In this document: in pieces, positions 11,598 through 23,075 of the stretch | How the letters are laid out: each line of letters starts with the position of its first letter | Position numbering within the stretch: the first letter of the stretch is position 1 | Assembly (NCBI GenBank): GCA_037176845.1 | Contig: JAYKXP010000058.1 | Span: forward strand, 248,001-312,000 | Direction: 5' to 3' | Source: Paramarasmius palmivorus | Taxonomy: Eukaryota; Basidiomycota; Agaricomycetes; Agaricales; Marasmiaceae | DNA length: 64,000 nucleotides | Notes under the pieces: generated by a model | The model's input: only the letters and a program-made list of their open reading frames with translations | Database searches by the model: none | What the model was told of the DNA's origin: nothing | Position numbers and translations under genes: made by a program

Positions 11598-14500
11598 TCA
11601 CTCTCCAGCCTGATTAGTGACGGATCCAACCCTAGGAACCCATTCCAACTTGACCAGACCATGTATCTTCCAAAACCAGTTTTTCATAGACACGGATCCG
11701 GTCCCTTTGGGAACGTTGGAGAAAGACAACTTGACATGCTCCGATTCCTCCTCTTTCTGACCGGCCGAAACTTCGTACATTACTGTCTCGTGGGCTTCAC
11801 CTTCGTCGACATCCGATACCAACTCGGCCACGATTTCAAATGGGTTGAGTCTCCTATAAACATTGAAGCTGACGTCGAGTGTTCCTGTGTGAGGGCAGTA
11901 AAACAAGGCAAAGCATGTTCCAGTATCACGTAGTCGAACATGATTTCCCTTGACCGATAGTTGAACATCGCCGCGGTCACGAGCTGCAAACCCGACCCGA
12001 TATGTGAACGATTCCTTGTCCTCCTGCACTTTCATCTTCCACGCCTGTCGATTGGCAAAGACAGATTGACATCGCTGTTCTTTGCAATCTTCTCCTGGGT
12101 GATGACATTGAATACCAGCTAGGCATATGATGTTGGGGGTACTTTTGATGCACTTGGTGATCACTGCGCTTGTTTCGTCGTTCATATCATTGTTGAGGAC
12201 CAGGGTCGTGAGTTTGTCTGAGCCGAGGATCTTCCAAAGGATTTTGTGAGTAGATGCTGCAGCTTTCTCCTGCCCCTGCCCCTCATTGACAACGCTTCTC
12301 TCTTCTCTCTGCCCAAGCCCGCCTGAGTTCAAGTCTTGACCCCATGAAATTTCCCCGTCTTCCGGCCCCATCTCTCCATCCAGTAAGCTTACAGGTAGAG
12401 TAGCATCGAGTTCGAGAACACGATGACTTCCAGCTAGCGTTGAAAGAGCTTCCAAAGTGTACTTAGAATCACTCCTGAAAACGGACATATGGATCCCATG
12501 CAGTAGAATCCGGAACACGGAGGAACGTATTCCACAGGGTGGTATCTGTGCGTGCGATAGAGAAGCCGGAGGACAATATCTTCTGCAGCCGTATGATCCA
12601 CAAACGAAGTATGGCAGCGAGCTTTTGTTCCGGAGTAGGAGTACTCTCTACGATGAGCGTCGTTTTAGCTGCGATATTGGCACACTGTTCTAGCCAGCCA
12701 TCTAGCCAGCGCCCGGATATCAGGCTATTTAGGCGTTTCCCTAGATCGTTCACCGATTCAAGCTTGACAAAAGACAAGATACTAGCAACATGCTGGCGTG
12801 TATTGCATACCGCGGTTTGAATCACAAGGGATTCATTGAGTTGCAAAAGCGTTGTCTGTATACCGTCCCAATACCGGGTCAATTCCTCGGCGTCGTTCCT
12901 GTCCCGCCATTTATATCTGCCGTATCTCTCGACAGCCTTCTTCGCCTCGACAGACATACGCGAATGCATTGCTCGGATGTATTCAGGGAGCATCTGCCGC
13001 GAAAATAGACCAGGACCCATACTCGTCGCGAGCACTGTCCCTTCATGCCACAGCTGCAGCTCGAGAATCAAACTCTCCGAGATGAAGAGTACTTCGCCGT
13101 AGAATGAGGCAGGGATGTCCCAGCTGACGTGTTTCTGGCAGTATTCGTTATCATTCATGAACTCCTCTAATAAGGCTTCTCGGGCCAGACAGTACCGCCA
13201 TTTCGCTGTCCAAGCTTCCCGCAGAGTAAGATATGTTTGGTCGTACTCGCTAAGTGGCTCGCTGGTAACTGCATTTGACTCGCAGCTCGCAACGTTGTCG
13301 GGAAAAGGGAGGCTGGGAATGTTCCACTTGATAGTTACACTATGTATCCGTTGTCTGCGAAATAGACGCGTGCTCAGGCGCTGGCAGTGATCAACTATTT
13401 GATGATGGAGTGAAGACTCGATGAATGAATCGACATGTTTGAACACTCGATCAAGGATGGTGACTTGGACAGCTCGGGTAATAGGGTTTGTTTCGAAGGT
13501 AGAAGAGAAGATTGAATTTAAGTCGTTGACGGAGAAGGTCAGTGTAGGCCGCGAATCTGTAAAATACACAGTTGTATACAGAGATTTCCTGTCTCCTTGG
13601 AAGAGGATACTGTAGAACAACCTGACGGCGCCGGAGCCTAGTGGCTGTAGTGGCCCGAGCCACGGTGTGACCATCCCGAGAAAGTTTTCTTCATCATATG
13701 CGATGAATGCTTGTGGTGGAAGTGCATCATCTTCGTCGTTCTCGAAGATGCGAAGGTGAGAATAACTATAGGGTGACGTGATATGAAGAAAGTGGTCTGC
13801 TGAATCATTAGGTTCCCGCATTTCATGTAGCTGGAGCGACATTGACAACCCTGTGCCATCATCCCACTTTGGATTGGATCCCCACACGAAGATGCGTAGG
13901 AGTGACAGTGCGGTCTCCAGCCCGAACCAGACATACGGCGCGTTCTCGACCTTTGTTTGACCGACGAGACTAAAGCAGCCTACGTAACCAGTAACCACCA
14001 TGCCCATGCCAACGGCGAGCACCAGTTGATAGAGCACAATGATCCAGTCGGGGGCGAGCAGCTCTTCGAGCGCACGGCGCTCATCCCCATTCAGCTGAAG
14101 AGACTGAGGACCCTTGCCCTCCTTCCTTGTGTCGGCGGAATACTCCTGGGTATGGCCAGCCCCTGAAAGACAAAGACGTTCAGGAACTTGCCCCGCGTTC
14201 TCTGGGTCAGTGGGGCGCTCCCAGGAGCGATCTGAGAAAGCGGAGCATGGTTTCGGTAGGAGGCGGTGTAGAAAATTGGATGGTGACACTTGAGGATGCA
14301 AGCGATTACGGATTCGTTGTTCGAGCACCAATTGTTCGGCCAAGTTCGTGGTATCCTCAACATGATATTTCTGCTTGATCTTCTGCCACTCGAGGCTAAG
14401 ATTGGTGAGTCGACGGATCCGAAGCTGTAGCGCAAGTTGTATCGCTACAACACACAAGAAAGAACCGAAGGATCGCAGGAGAGGGAACAGCCATGACAAT

Positions 14501-15177
14501 GGCTGGCTCCAGTCATCGCTCATTAGGAAAAGGTACGGCGTGATACCGAGTAACGCACTCATTAAAGAGCAAATGACCAGCATGGTATTCCATGACAGTA
14601 ACGACGTCTGAATGATCCGTTAGATATTAAAAAAGAGCACCAACATGGAACCATTCTTACAACAGCATTCGGCCAGCTCTTGATACTTAATGCGGTCGTG
14701 TTCCTCCTTGTCCCCTTCACCTGCAGCATTAACAGCCAAAGTCTTCACTGAACTTCTTTCGGCCTTGGTCGCGTGCTTATCCGAGAAATCGAAGTTTTTC
14801 ACCAAACTTGCATCCTCGATATTCTGCTCCTTCAACAGCTTTTCCACGGCAATCTCTGCTCCGTAACGGCCTGTATCCTTCGTAATCGTAATCATAGACG
14901 ACACCGAACTCGGCGTACTGAAACCTGCGTCATCCAACCACAATCCACCAAAGAACGGGTACGTGATAGTCGCCAGAAAGACTGCGAAAGCAGCTTTAAC
15001 GATTCCAAGGCTTCCAAATATTGACACTGGTAAGATGGCTGCGTAGAGATACCCTTTAGCTAGAGTGTCCCCAGCGTGTCGCTCGCACTGATCTGTCCCG
15101 AGCAAAGGAAGAAGCGCAGCGACATCTTGGATGCCGCTTGCAAGTGTACTGGCGAAGTTGCTTGGGTTATCCGACAT
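11598..15177 (-). CDS. Large agaricomycete membrane protein, frame broken in two places
   Basis: Reads minus from an ATG at 15177 (MSDNPSNFAS) to a stop at 11598, about 1,180 residues in three open blocks. Block 1 (to about 14656) holds a conserved-looking start, GIQDVAALLPLLGTDQCERH, followed by a hydrophobic stretch. Block 2 (14583-12469) has at least four membrane segments in its first half (MLVICSLMSALLGITPYLFL, SFGSFLCVVAIQLALQL, YQLVLAVGMGMVVTGYVG, FGLETALSLLRIFVW), then a long soluble region. Block 3 (12518-11598) is a beta-rich-looking soluble domain. Block 1 ends at a textbook intron (GTAAGA, CTAAC branch, CAG; about 14607-14659), but its phase does not match block 2. Between blocks 2 and 3 the frame shifts by one base near 12480, within DPYVRFQE. 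This resembles a family of uncharacterised agaricomycete proteins; I know no function. It may be intact with two assembly errors, or a pseudogene. Confidence 0.6.
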
Positions 15178-17148
15178 GGCTGGACCTCTCAAGATGAACG
15201 TAGACCGAAGGGACGGGTCGTAATGGGCAGAATGACAGTGATGGTGATGAGGTCCTCGTGTTGGTTACTTGTATTCCCACCCACAATGCTGAACAAGGAT
15301 AATGCCTCGTATAGTCATTGATGTATCGAATGCGGCTAGTCTGTCGGGATCTACCACTCAACAGTATCGAGGGAGAATACAATGACAGCGTGAACGAAAA
15401 TTGCTCGCTTCACCAAAAAAACGATGAGCTAAGTGAAGAAAGCGCTGGTAATTACGCACCTTGGACGCCAACAAGAAGCCTAAACATTCTCTATTTGACC
15501 ATGAACTTGGTAAATGATATCGAGCTATGGGTGTTGGTTATCGATATCGATATCGATTTTGGGGAGGCACATAAAGCGAAGTCCCCAGTGCACCCTAGAT
15601 GGATCCCTCGGCAGTTGGTGGAACGGGAAAAAGCGAGAAACATCACGTGCATTGAGAGCTCAAACAAGTTTGACAAGCGCCAAAGTCAGTGATCGTGCAA
15701 TGCGCAACCACTTGCATTGGCAACTTCCCCCCGAGTTCACTCCTCTCGTATGTACTCGTCGTGCTCGCAAAGGCGTAAAAATCATCAACATCTCAAATCA
15801 TGGGCTCACAACGCTCAGATCCTTTCTCACACTACTCATCGCCACGGAAAAGCGAAGCTGTGAAAGAAAAGCTCAACTGCGACCCCAACAGGCGTATTTC
15901 TTCGCCTTTCGTCCATTGAAATTGCAGCCCACAAATGGTGTAAATGTTTCAGAGAGATGAGCTACGCGTGCAGGCACACTCCCTAGTGACTACGAGGGCT
16001 AGTGAATGCGGTGAGCTCGGTGCTTTCTTTTCTCTTCCTACTCTCATCTCACTCTAGGGTTTAATATATTTCAATGCATCGTATACGATAATACAATGGA
16101 AGGCAACCTAAGCTCGCACATCCATTGCATCAGCCCTCGTCAAAGGCTCCTCATTCTATTCAATATGTCGGACTACCACTGCGGTACGTCTCATTCCCCG
16201 AGACACCTCGACACTCAGGATTTACGTGTAGAAATAAACTATATTACCATCAGATATGGCAGCGCGAAGAAAAGGGTAGCAGGGGCTGCGTCATCCTCTC
16301 TGAACTCCATAACTTGACGTACACGAAGGTTACCTTGACGGGGCCAGGCCACAGCATACCAGAACGCGTTCAAAGTACGTATGCAGCGTATATGTAGAAA
16401 CATGACTTTCTAACCTAGTCCCAGGTTTATTCACCTCATGCCCTAACGCAACTTTTGCACACTGACAGGATAATCTCCGAAGCCTAGGCCGTTTCTTCTT
16501 TTGCCAAAGTCTCATTCGAATGAGATTTCTAAATCTCCTGTTGAACAAACATCCCAGGACAATCAAATCCACGAGGCTTCAACGTGCTGCTGTTAGTTAA
16601 CAACCGCGATGTGTCGGTCGAGAAGCAATAAAACAAAGGTCGCATATTTGCGCAGAATACAGTTCAGGTACCTTCACGGACTCAATTGATTTATCATACC
16701 CTTGGCTTCTTGAACATGTATTGCCACGCCTCATCTCGTTCCCACACCGTCGTGCATCCATAAAAGGATTTTGCTTATCCAAATGCTGTTGGAGAACGCA
16801 ACGGGACGTATACACACCGAACTTAACGCTCCTAGGATTAATGCCTTTCTGATAGTGTCGCCCACAGTCGTGTATTTTTATCGCTATCTTACGCGCAAGT
16901 TATACGACGTACAGCCGGCCATCCAAACGATTTCCAACATGTTCCTTTTCAGGTATGTACTAGTATAGTCACGGTGGTGTTAACAAAACATCCCGATGCT
17001 GTTATTGCTGTTTCGCTTTGAGTTCATGGTCTAATTCTGAATCGGTTAAAATCATAATATAACAGCCTTCGTCGGAAATGAAAGATGTTCGCAAACTTTG
17101 CAACAATGTCACTCCAGTGGACAAATTGACTCATCAAGACTTCCAGTT
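15178..17148. other. Gene-poor stretch
   Basis: No supported gene. A short GATATC-type tandem repeat lies at 15539-15558. Small open frames are present but show no motifs. Confidence 0.4.
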
Positions 17149-17622
17149 CTAACAGAAACAGGAAGCCGATGCTACCAGATCTGATACGGTCGTCTCACAA
17201 GCTCCGTCTTGAGCCCCGCGACTGAAGTTGAACCCATTGCTGTCGAACGCTACTAGTGGCTGCCAGTAGGCTGGTCCATGCTTGACACTGACCGGATAGG
17301 ATCCTCCGAAATGTCGTTTCGGGACCGCGTACGCCTGCACGCGGGCCTTGCTGATATCTATTCCCCTCATAAGATGGATGTTAATGGCTCATTGAGATAC
17401 CGTACTTGGCTTGTCCAAGCATGCATCTCAAGACTACGTGCTACCCGCCTTGGAGGTCGGTCGCAATCACGGCACTCTGTTAATCCGTCAGCAGGGCGTA
17501 AAGAAAATAAAGAAGACTTCGATGATGACCGACTCACATCTGAGATCTGGAACAGCCCGTCGACAACCCATTGGACGGATAGCGAGTCAGTGATTGGCCG
17601 CAAATCTGACGGCAGTGGGCTC
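17149..17622 (-). CDS. Spliced fragment of an unrecognised protein (three exons)
   Basis: Three minus-strand exons join in phase: 17622-17538, 17476-17445 and 17350-17149, with introns 17537-17477 (GTGAGT donor, CTGAC branch, TTAACAG acceptor) and 17444-17351 (GTAGCA donor, ATATCAG acceptor). Together they encode about 106 residues that include SVQWVVDGLFQISD, SAVIATDLQGG, and a last exon with FGGSYPVSVKHGPAYWQPL and a cysteine-containing tail ending SASCFC. The consistent phases and canonical splice sites argue for a real gene, but the 5' end is missing: the first exon begins at an acceptor-like TTTTTAG, and no upstream exon is clear. The cysteines near the C-terminus suggest a secreted protein, which is only a guess. 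The family is not recognised. Confidence 0.4.
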
Positions 17623-18074
17623 CTAAAAATTAGACAACCTGTGCATCAGATACGCTGTGTTCAGCAAAATTGTGGGTAGCTACAATATTCAAAAAACGCA
17701 AGACTACATTTATCGAGACTAGATATCGGGGTATAGTGTATGTACAGTAAGAGTCGTAACGTGGCGCGATAAGTGTAGGATATATACAACGTCCATAGAG
17801 TCCATTTACCGATACAGCGAGGGCGACAAGAAATACAAGAAATAGGCCCGAAAGCGGGGAACTGTACCAGTACACCAAGAAAGGGTAGAGTAAATATGTT
17901 CGGAGTTCAAAAATGTGATGGGGACTAGAGTCGAGAAGCGACGCGGAATTTTTGCTCTTGAGAATGGAGTGGCTTTTTTCAGGGGGGTTGCCGCCCTGCC
18001 GAGGACCAGGAATCCTGAGGAATTAATCAGATGGGATGGCAGCCTTTGAAGGGCACCATGATCCTTACCTCCAC

Positions 18075-18551
18075 TTAAAGCTCCTGCCTCAAATGAAGAA
18101 ACCAACGCAAGAAGCCCAGGATGAACAGATTGACGACGAGATGGCGAAGTCCAGCCTAGCAGGGAACACGTTAACACCTTGCCAAAAAGGAGGAGGCGAC
18201 GTTGGTGCTTACGCGTATTTCGTCAAGGAGACGCTGCCTTTCTTCCTCTTCTTGGTGGGCACGGATATCTTCCTCTTGACGATCTACTATTTCGAGGTTG
18301 ACTTCATCGACGTAGATGGTAAAGTGGTTCTATGGAAAGACTATGAGCGAGAAGGTCTGACTAGATCACGAAGAGCGTGTCCTCACATCGTCTCCAGGCC
18401 TCTCTTTCTGCTGTTGATTCTGGTCTTGACTGGCAGGAAAGTCGACGACGTGGCAATGACCCGCAAGCGGCAAGGGGGCATGGAACATTGGGACAGAGTA
18501 GAACGGGTCAGATGCGTTGAGTGGGGGGAGTGCAATTGCGTCGCAGATCAT
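18075..18551 (-). CDS. Small three-exon protein with acidic coiled coil and hydrophobic C-terminal helix
   Basis: Three minus-strand exons, 18551-18387, 18329-18213 and 18155-18075, join in phase 0 through two canonical introns (18386-18330, GTGAGG...ATAG; 18212-18156, GTAAGC...GTTAAC...CTAG). The product is about 120 residues. Exon 1 is proline-rich (MICDAIALPPLNASDPF). Exon 2 is a highly charged helix with a Glu/Gln/Arg pattern (EDIRAHQEEEERQRLLDEIR). Exon 3 is hydrophobic (HLVVNLFILGFLRWFLHL) and ends RQEL. A TATA box lies 83-92 bases upstream. The pattern suggests a tail-anchored membrane protein. A further good intron (donor GTAAGG just after the stop) and a long hydrophobic open frame at 17.8-18.0 kb raise the possibility that the stop is itself a one-base error and the protein is longer. 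No family is recognised. Confidence 0.5.
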
Positions 18552-18633
18552 GACAATAAATGCAGTGGAAGGGACGACAGCAAATGAGGATGAAGAGAGT
18601 GGTTGAAGAGACGAAAATAAGAGGATCCATTCT

Positions 18634-18643
18634 CCTTTTTATA
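18634..18643 (-). promoter_or_regulatory. TATA box of the small coiled-coil gene
   Basis: The minus strand reads TATAAAAAGG, 83 bases upstream of the ATG at 18551. That spacing suits a start site about 30 bases downstream and a short leader. Confidence 0.5.
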
Positions 18644-21600
18644 CCGGGAAAAGTTTCAGGGACTGAATTCTGTCCGGATGCGTGACTCGCGAATCGAGAT
18701 TGCGGGCTGCAGGTTGATAGTCGAGATTCGAAGAACCGCTTTCTGGGTGGGAATGTGCAAAAAAGGGTAATAGCGCAAGGAACTTTCGGCCTTGTCGAGC
18801 ATTTAATCACCCCCACTTCCACAGACATCATGCGCCATCATTGATCTCCCCTCAGACTACCAGTAGCCTCCTCCTTCCCTCCTCGTCTCCCCAAATTCTG
18901 CCCATTCTGAATTTCTGGATCCTGTCACCGAAAAGACTTCGATGAAGAACAGACTCCTCAGATCCTCGCTACCGCTGAGGCTAGGAACCCGTAAGCGGCG
19001 CTGCTCCTTGGATACGTCTTCTTCTGGCGTGCGTGGTCCTTACATGAAACTGTATTGACGACACAGACGAGATTTGGTTTTAGGACGAATCGTGGCGGGA
19101 TGGGTTGCCTCAAGGCATCGAAATGGGTTCGGTAGCGAAGTTGGATCTTGCAAACGGCAGACGATCTCTCGAACCGGCCTGGTTCAGCTTGAGGGACGGA
19201 TTAGCGGAAGGGAAGGGATGGAATATAGATCACGTGACGCTCAAGTGACCTAAGGAACTGCCGCGTCCACGGTCTCCCAGATTGGCGTCAGAATGGGAAG
19301 ATCTGAGCCTCGGGAAGTGATGCTGATCTAGAATTGACTTCGTGAGTCCCAAAAGGATCGTGATAATTATCTTTGTCAATACTGACAGGCTGCCTGCAAC
19401 GTTGCCCTCGGCATCGTCCCTGAACAGACCCCAGCATGCGAACCTGAACAGAGAACGATGCATACTCCGTTTCATGCCACGGTCTGACTGCCTCAGGGAG
19501 CAGGCTTGGTATTTCCGAACCCGGAACAAAGCGTCACATTGCTGACTGAAGGAGAATGTGCCGTTATATCACGTGTAAGTCGAACGTGAATGACAATGAA
19601 GAGATTGACGGCTTGACGCTGTCCTCAGACCATCATGCATCAGCATCAGGAGATGAGCACAGAGAATCTACCTATCATCTGTTGTGAGTATTACGCAGAT
19701 CAGAGTAATTTTCAGCACATACCAGCATCCAAGACACCCTTCAACCTTGATCTTATACAGCTCCCTTTCCAACGGGCATAGAGCCGGCAGCACTGAGGAT
19801 ATCCTAATTCGGAGACGGCAGCATAGAAACGGACGTTTTCGACAGCCAGAAATGAAAGGGTCGCAAGATGCGACTCTCTGCAGGAGAAAAGGTGCCTGTC
19901 ACTTTGAACTCGGGTTGTGAGCTGCACATAACGACTTGGATCCATGTATGAGCTGCGACCCGGGACGAAGGTAGCGAGCATTTGGCTTGACGAGCCTTAA
20001 CTGATCTAGGGGAGTGGTCGATTACCACCTTTGAGCAATCTAGTAAACGGTTGGTGTTAATTCAACTTGGATTCTTCGTAATGGGAAGACTGACGTGCTT
20101 CGGATTGTCGGGGTCGTAACGGAAACAGATCTGGTCTGAATCAGAAAAAACACCACTAGGTGCTCGCCATTTGCGGGGAGGTGGGCTCTGGCATCGCGCA
20201 ACCCGTGGTCGCCTGTTGTATGCCTGCATCCACTCCACACGATGCTGAAATGCAGAAATACATGGCTCTATGGGCGGGGAGCTCGTGCTACGCTTGATGT
20301 TGGCGAACGAACGCGTTGGAGGGGCCTGCCTTGTCGATGTTGATGAATATAAAACAGTAGGTAAATTGTTTTTTCTCGTGTTCCTTGTCTTGCATGTTGA
20401 ATTTGTGAGTTATTCTAACGACCTTGCAGCCGCCTGGTCTGACCAAGGTCTTGATACGGTGGAGGCTACGACGAAGAGGCGCACGTGCGACGTAAGCGTG
20501 AAAACCCCTTGCAAGTTCAACTTACGTTCGTATCTCACTCTTCTGAATCGCGTGTATATCACTATCACCTCTCGGCGTTCAACAACAACAATCCACCTAT
20601 TCAACGACCATGCTTTTTAGGTCTGCAAGCCTATATTGGCCCAAGTCATTTCTATACCATAGGCCCAGCTGAAAGCGCCGTCCCAGCTCTAGGGCCGATG
20701 GCACTTTCTTTTCACAGAATTGGTCCTCGTCGTGGCACCTCTAGCTTCAAGCTTCACCCGTTGGGACAAAAACCTTGACAAAGTGCTAGGGTTCGATTAT
20801 CTTATAGGACTAAGAGTGCAGAGCATAAGTAAGACATATCTCTTTCCCATATCTGATTCTCTTGCTGCCGCTGATATTCCTGCATTCTGCCAAAAGGTAT
20901 TACATCTCCATTTTGGAAAGACACAACCAGAACAGTCAATTACCAGGATTGGTGGTGCGGTAATCTCATTCCCATGAAAATGCGACCGCTGATGTTGATT
21001 GCACTCCCACCTTCATACAACCCAGTCACTTTATCTCCTTTCCTTCCTGTTTTTCCACCTAGACTACTTTGGAACTTCTAGAAGAACTCGCCTGACGTGG
21101 ACCTTTTTGAGAATTCAAGCCCAGCGAACACTCCAAACAAAATGGATACTCGATATAGTCGGTCGTTTCTCTCTCCTTCCATCCCCTCAGATACCCCATC
21201 ACCCTATGCATTAGCTGCAACCTTCGATGCTGGCATATGGCTGGCGACCTCCCTCAATACTGTCGACCGTCACGGATAGGAAATTGCGAAGATCGTTCCA
21301 TCATGATCCGATATCATCAACTTGAAGCCTGCCAACGGTGCCGTGAATATACAGCAGCGGATTCCAGCTCAAAACGCCAATTTAGCGACGCTATGAAGTG
21401 CTTGCTGAAGATCCGGGCGTTCGCAGGCATCCTTCAACTATTGGACCTCAAATATAGGATGGCATCGTAAACACTGTCGATGCGATCATCATCATCGAGC
21501 AATCTTCATCGCTCTTGGCGCATCGCCGGCGGCACAGGTGTCCCTACATATGTTGGTGGCCACCCGCTCTAGGCTCGTCCATTCCATACTGGTGCGCCAC

Positions 21601-22880
21601 AGTTCTTTAACGAGATGTGTTTGTTCACGAGCAACTTTACAGAAATTACTCAATCCGACGATTTATTCCCAAGGCCTGCCATGCGGAACCTTCTCAAGGA
21701 CTCGATTCACTGTTTGCCTTCAACCTTTGCGCCGGTCGTCGAAACATCGTCATCTGCTCACATACACCTCTTTTGGACTGAGACATTGTCCGTTGGCAAG
21801 GATATACGTTTTTATCTTTATGTGAAGTGTGGTCTTTGCTTCGCCCTATATCTTATACCGGACGAATATCATATTATTCACAACTTGGTTGTACAGTGCA
21901 TCCAGCATCGTCAGTACATCGCCTTCTCCTGAACGACTTTACGAGTTCCAACCTTTGTCACCTTCGGAGATGAGTAGATCCCCACTAGATCCGTGCACTA
22001 CCAAGGGATCTTGGGATCTCAAGTTCTGCCTTGTACCTTGAGTAAAACGCCGCGGGCTTCTCAGGGTCTCCAACTGATAGCATCATGAAGAATGGAAGTT
22101 CTGTCATTATTAGATATGTCGAAACGGTAACGACCGCTTGTCTGACATTCAGGGTCTCCACTATGTACCGCGCCCACCAGTCAAGTTCGGTAATTTTACT
22201 ACGGAGTACACGCTACAATTCAATGTCGCCGTACACGCTGCAACGGAGTTTGTCAAGCGTAGTACGTGGAATGATTTTCCTCAGGGCTTGAATCTCGACT
22301 CGGGATTTACCATGTCATTACCCTGAAAGAGATAACTTTACGCGACACGGCCCGACTTTGACATGAAAAAAAAAATTCTGGTGCGCAACCTGACCACCTC
22401 ATCAATCTCTTTTAATTTTCCACCGGCCTGTTTCCTTCCCACCAAAAGCGGAGCTGAATTTAAATACGCCATAGATGGTTTCCGTCGGGAGAAACACCTT
22501 CGCTTGAGGGCCATAACGTTAGTTTCAGGAGCACCAGTATTCCGGTGGCCAGTGAAATCAGAGTGGCGGCAGATCGAAGCGAACCACATGAGCACCCTTG
22601 ACAGAAAACAAACCGAACCGAATTTGAGAGTGTCATTTAGGTCGTTACATATTTGCGCATGTGGGTGATTACTAGTACACTAGTACTGATGGTAGCGATG
22701 TAAATAATATGGTGGCGGGATAGGAGTTTGGTCGATGTAAATAATCCGGACTTTCCCTCGACGATACACGATACTCCTACAGCCGTAAGATCTTCAAATA
22801 AAGCGAAAGTGACGCGACGAAAGCAGGTTTTGGTGTGGATATGGAAAACGAGTCGGAGAATTGAGGTGATCGCAAAGTTA
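18644..22880. other. Gene-poor stretch with unresolved fragments
   Basis: No gene can be supported. Some frames look less random than average, for example a plus-strand frame at about 21615-21930 containing FNEMCLFTSNFTEITQSDD, and a plus-strand frame ending at 22326 with YTLQFNVAVHAATEFV. Neither has a defined start, neighbours in phase or a recognisable domain, so they may be decayed gene pieces. Confidence 0.35.
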
Positions 22881-23075
22881 CTAGTAGTCGATGAAGTGTG
22901 TTTCGAACGGAAAATTGAAACGGTCCTTGAGTGTCTCGAGAAGCAGGTCAACCAACCTGTCCGCCAACTTGTCTGAGCATTGGATGTGAGTGGTAAGCTG
23001 GACGACGGGTAAGTATTGCACATTCAAATACTTACACCAGATGGCTGGGTCGATCTTGGTGTTGGAATAGTAGTC
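22881..23075 (-). pseudogene. Orphan C-terminal exon of an unrecognised gene
   Basis: A minus-strand frame of about 65 residues ends in a TAG at 22881. It contains IDPAIWCKYLNVQYLPVVQL and SDKLADRLVDLLLETLKDRF, with the amphipathic leucine spacing expected of real protein. Just upstream, RARLVAELLEA continues in another frame, one base off at about 23075, and is preceded by an acceptor-like TTTCAG. Further upstream the reading breaks up. This looks like the end of a gene whose 5' part is damaged or fragmented by base errors. Function is unknown. Confidence 0.3.

Noticed and set aside
18036..18587. 183-codon open frame on the plus strand
   Set aside because: It is the complement of the minus-strand three-exon gene, spans its introns and has no motifs of its own; its Lys/Glu-poor, Leu-rich patches mirror the opposite coding strand.
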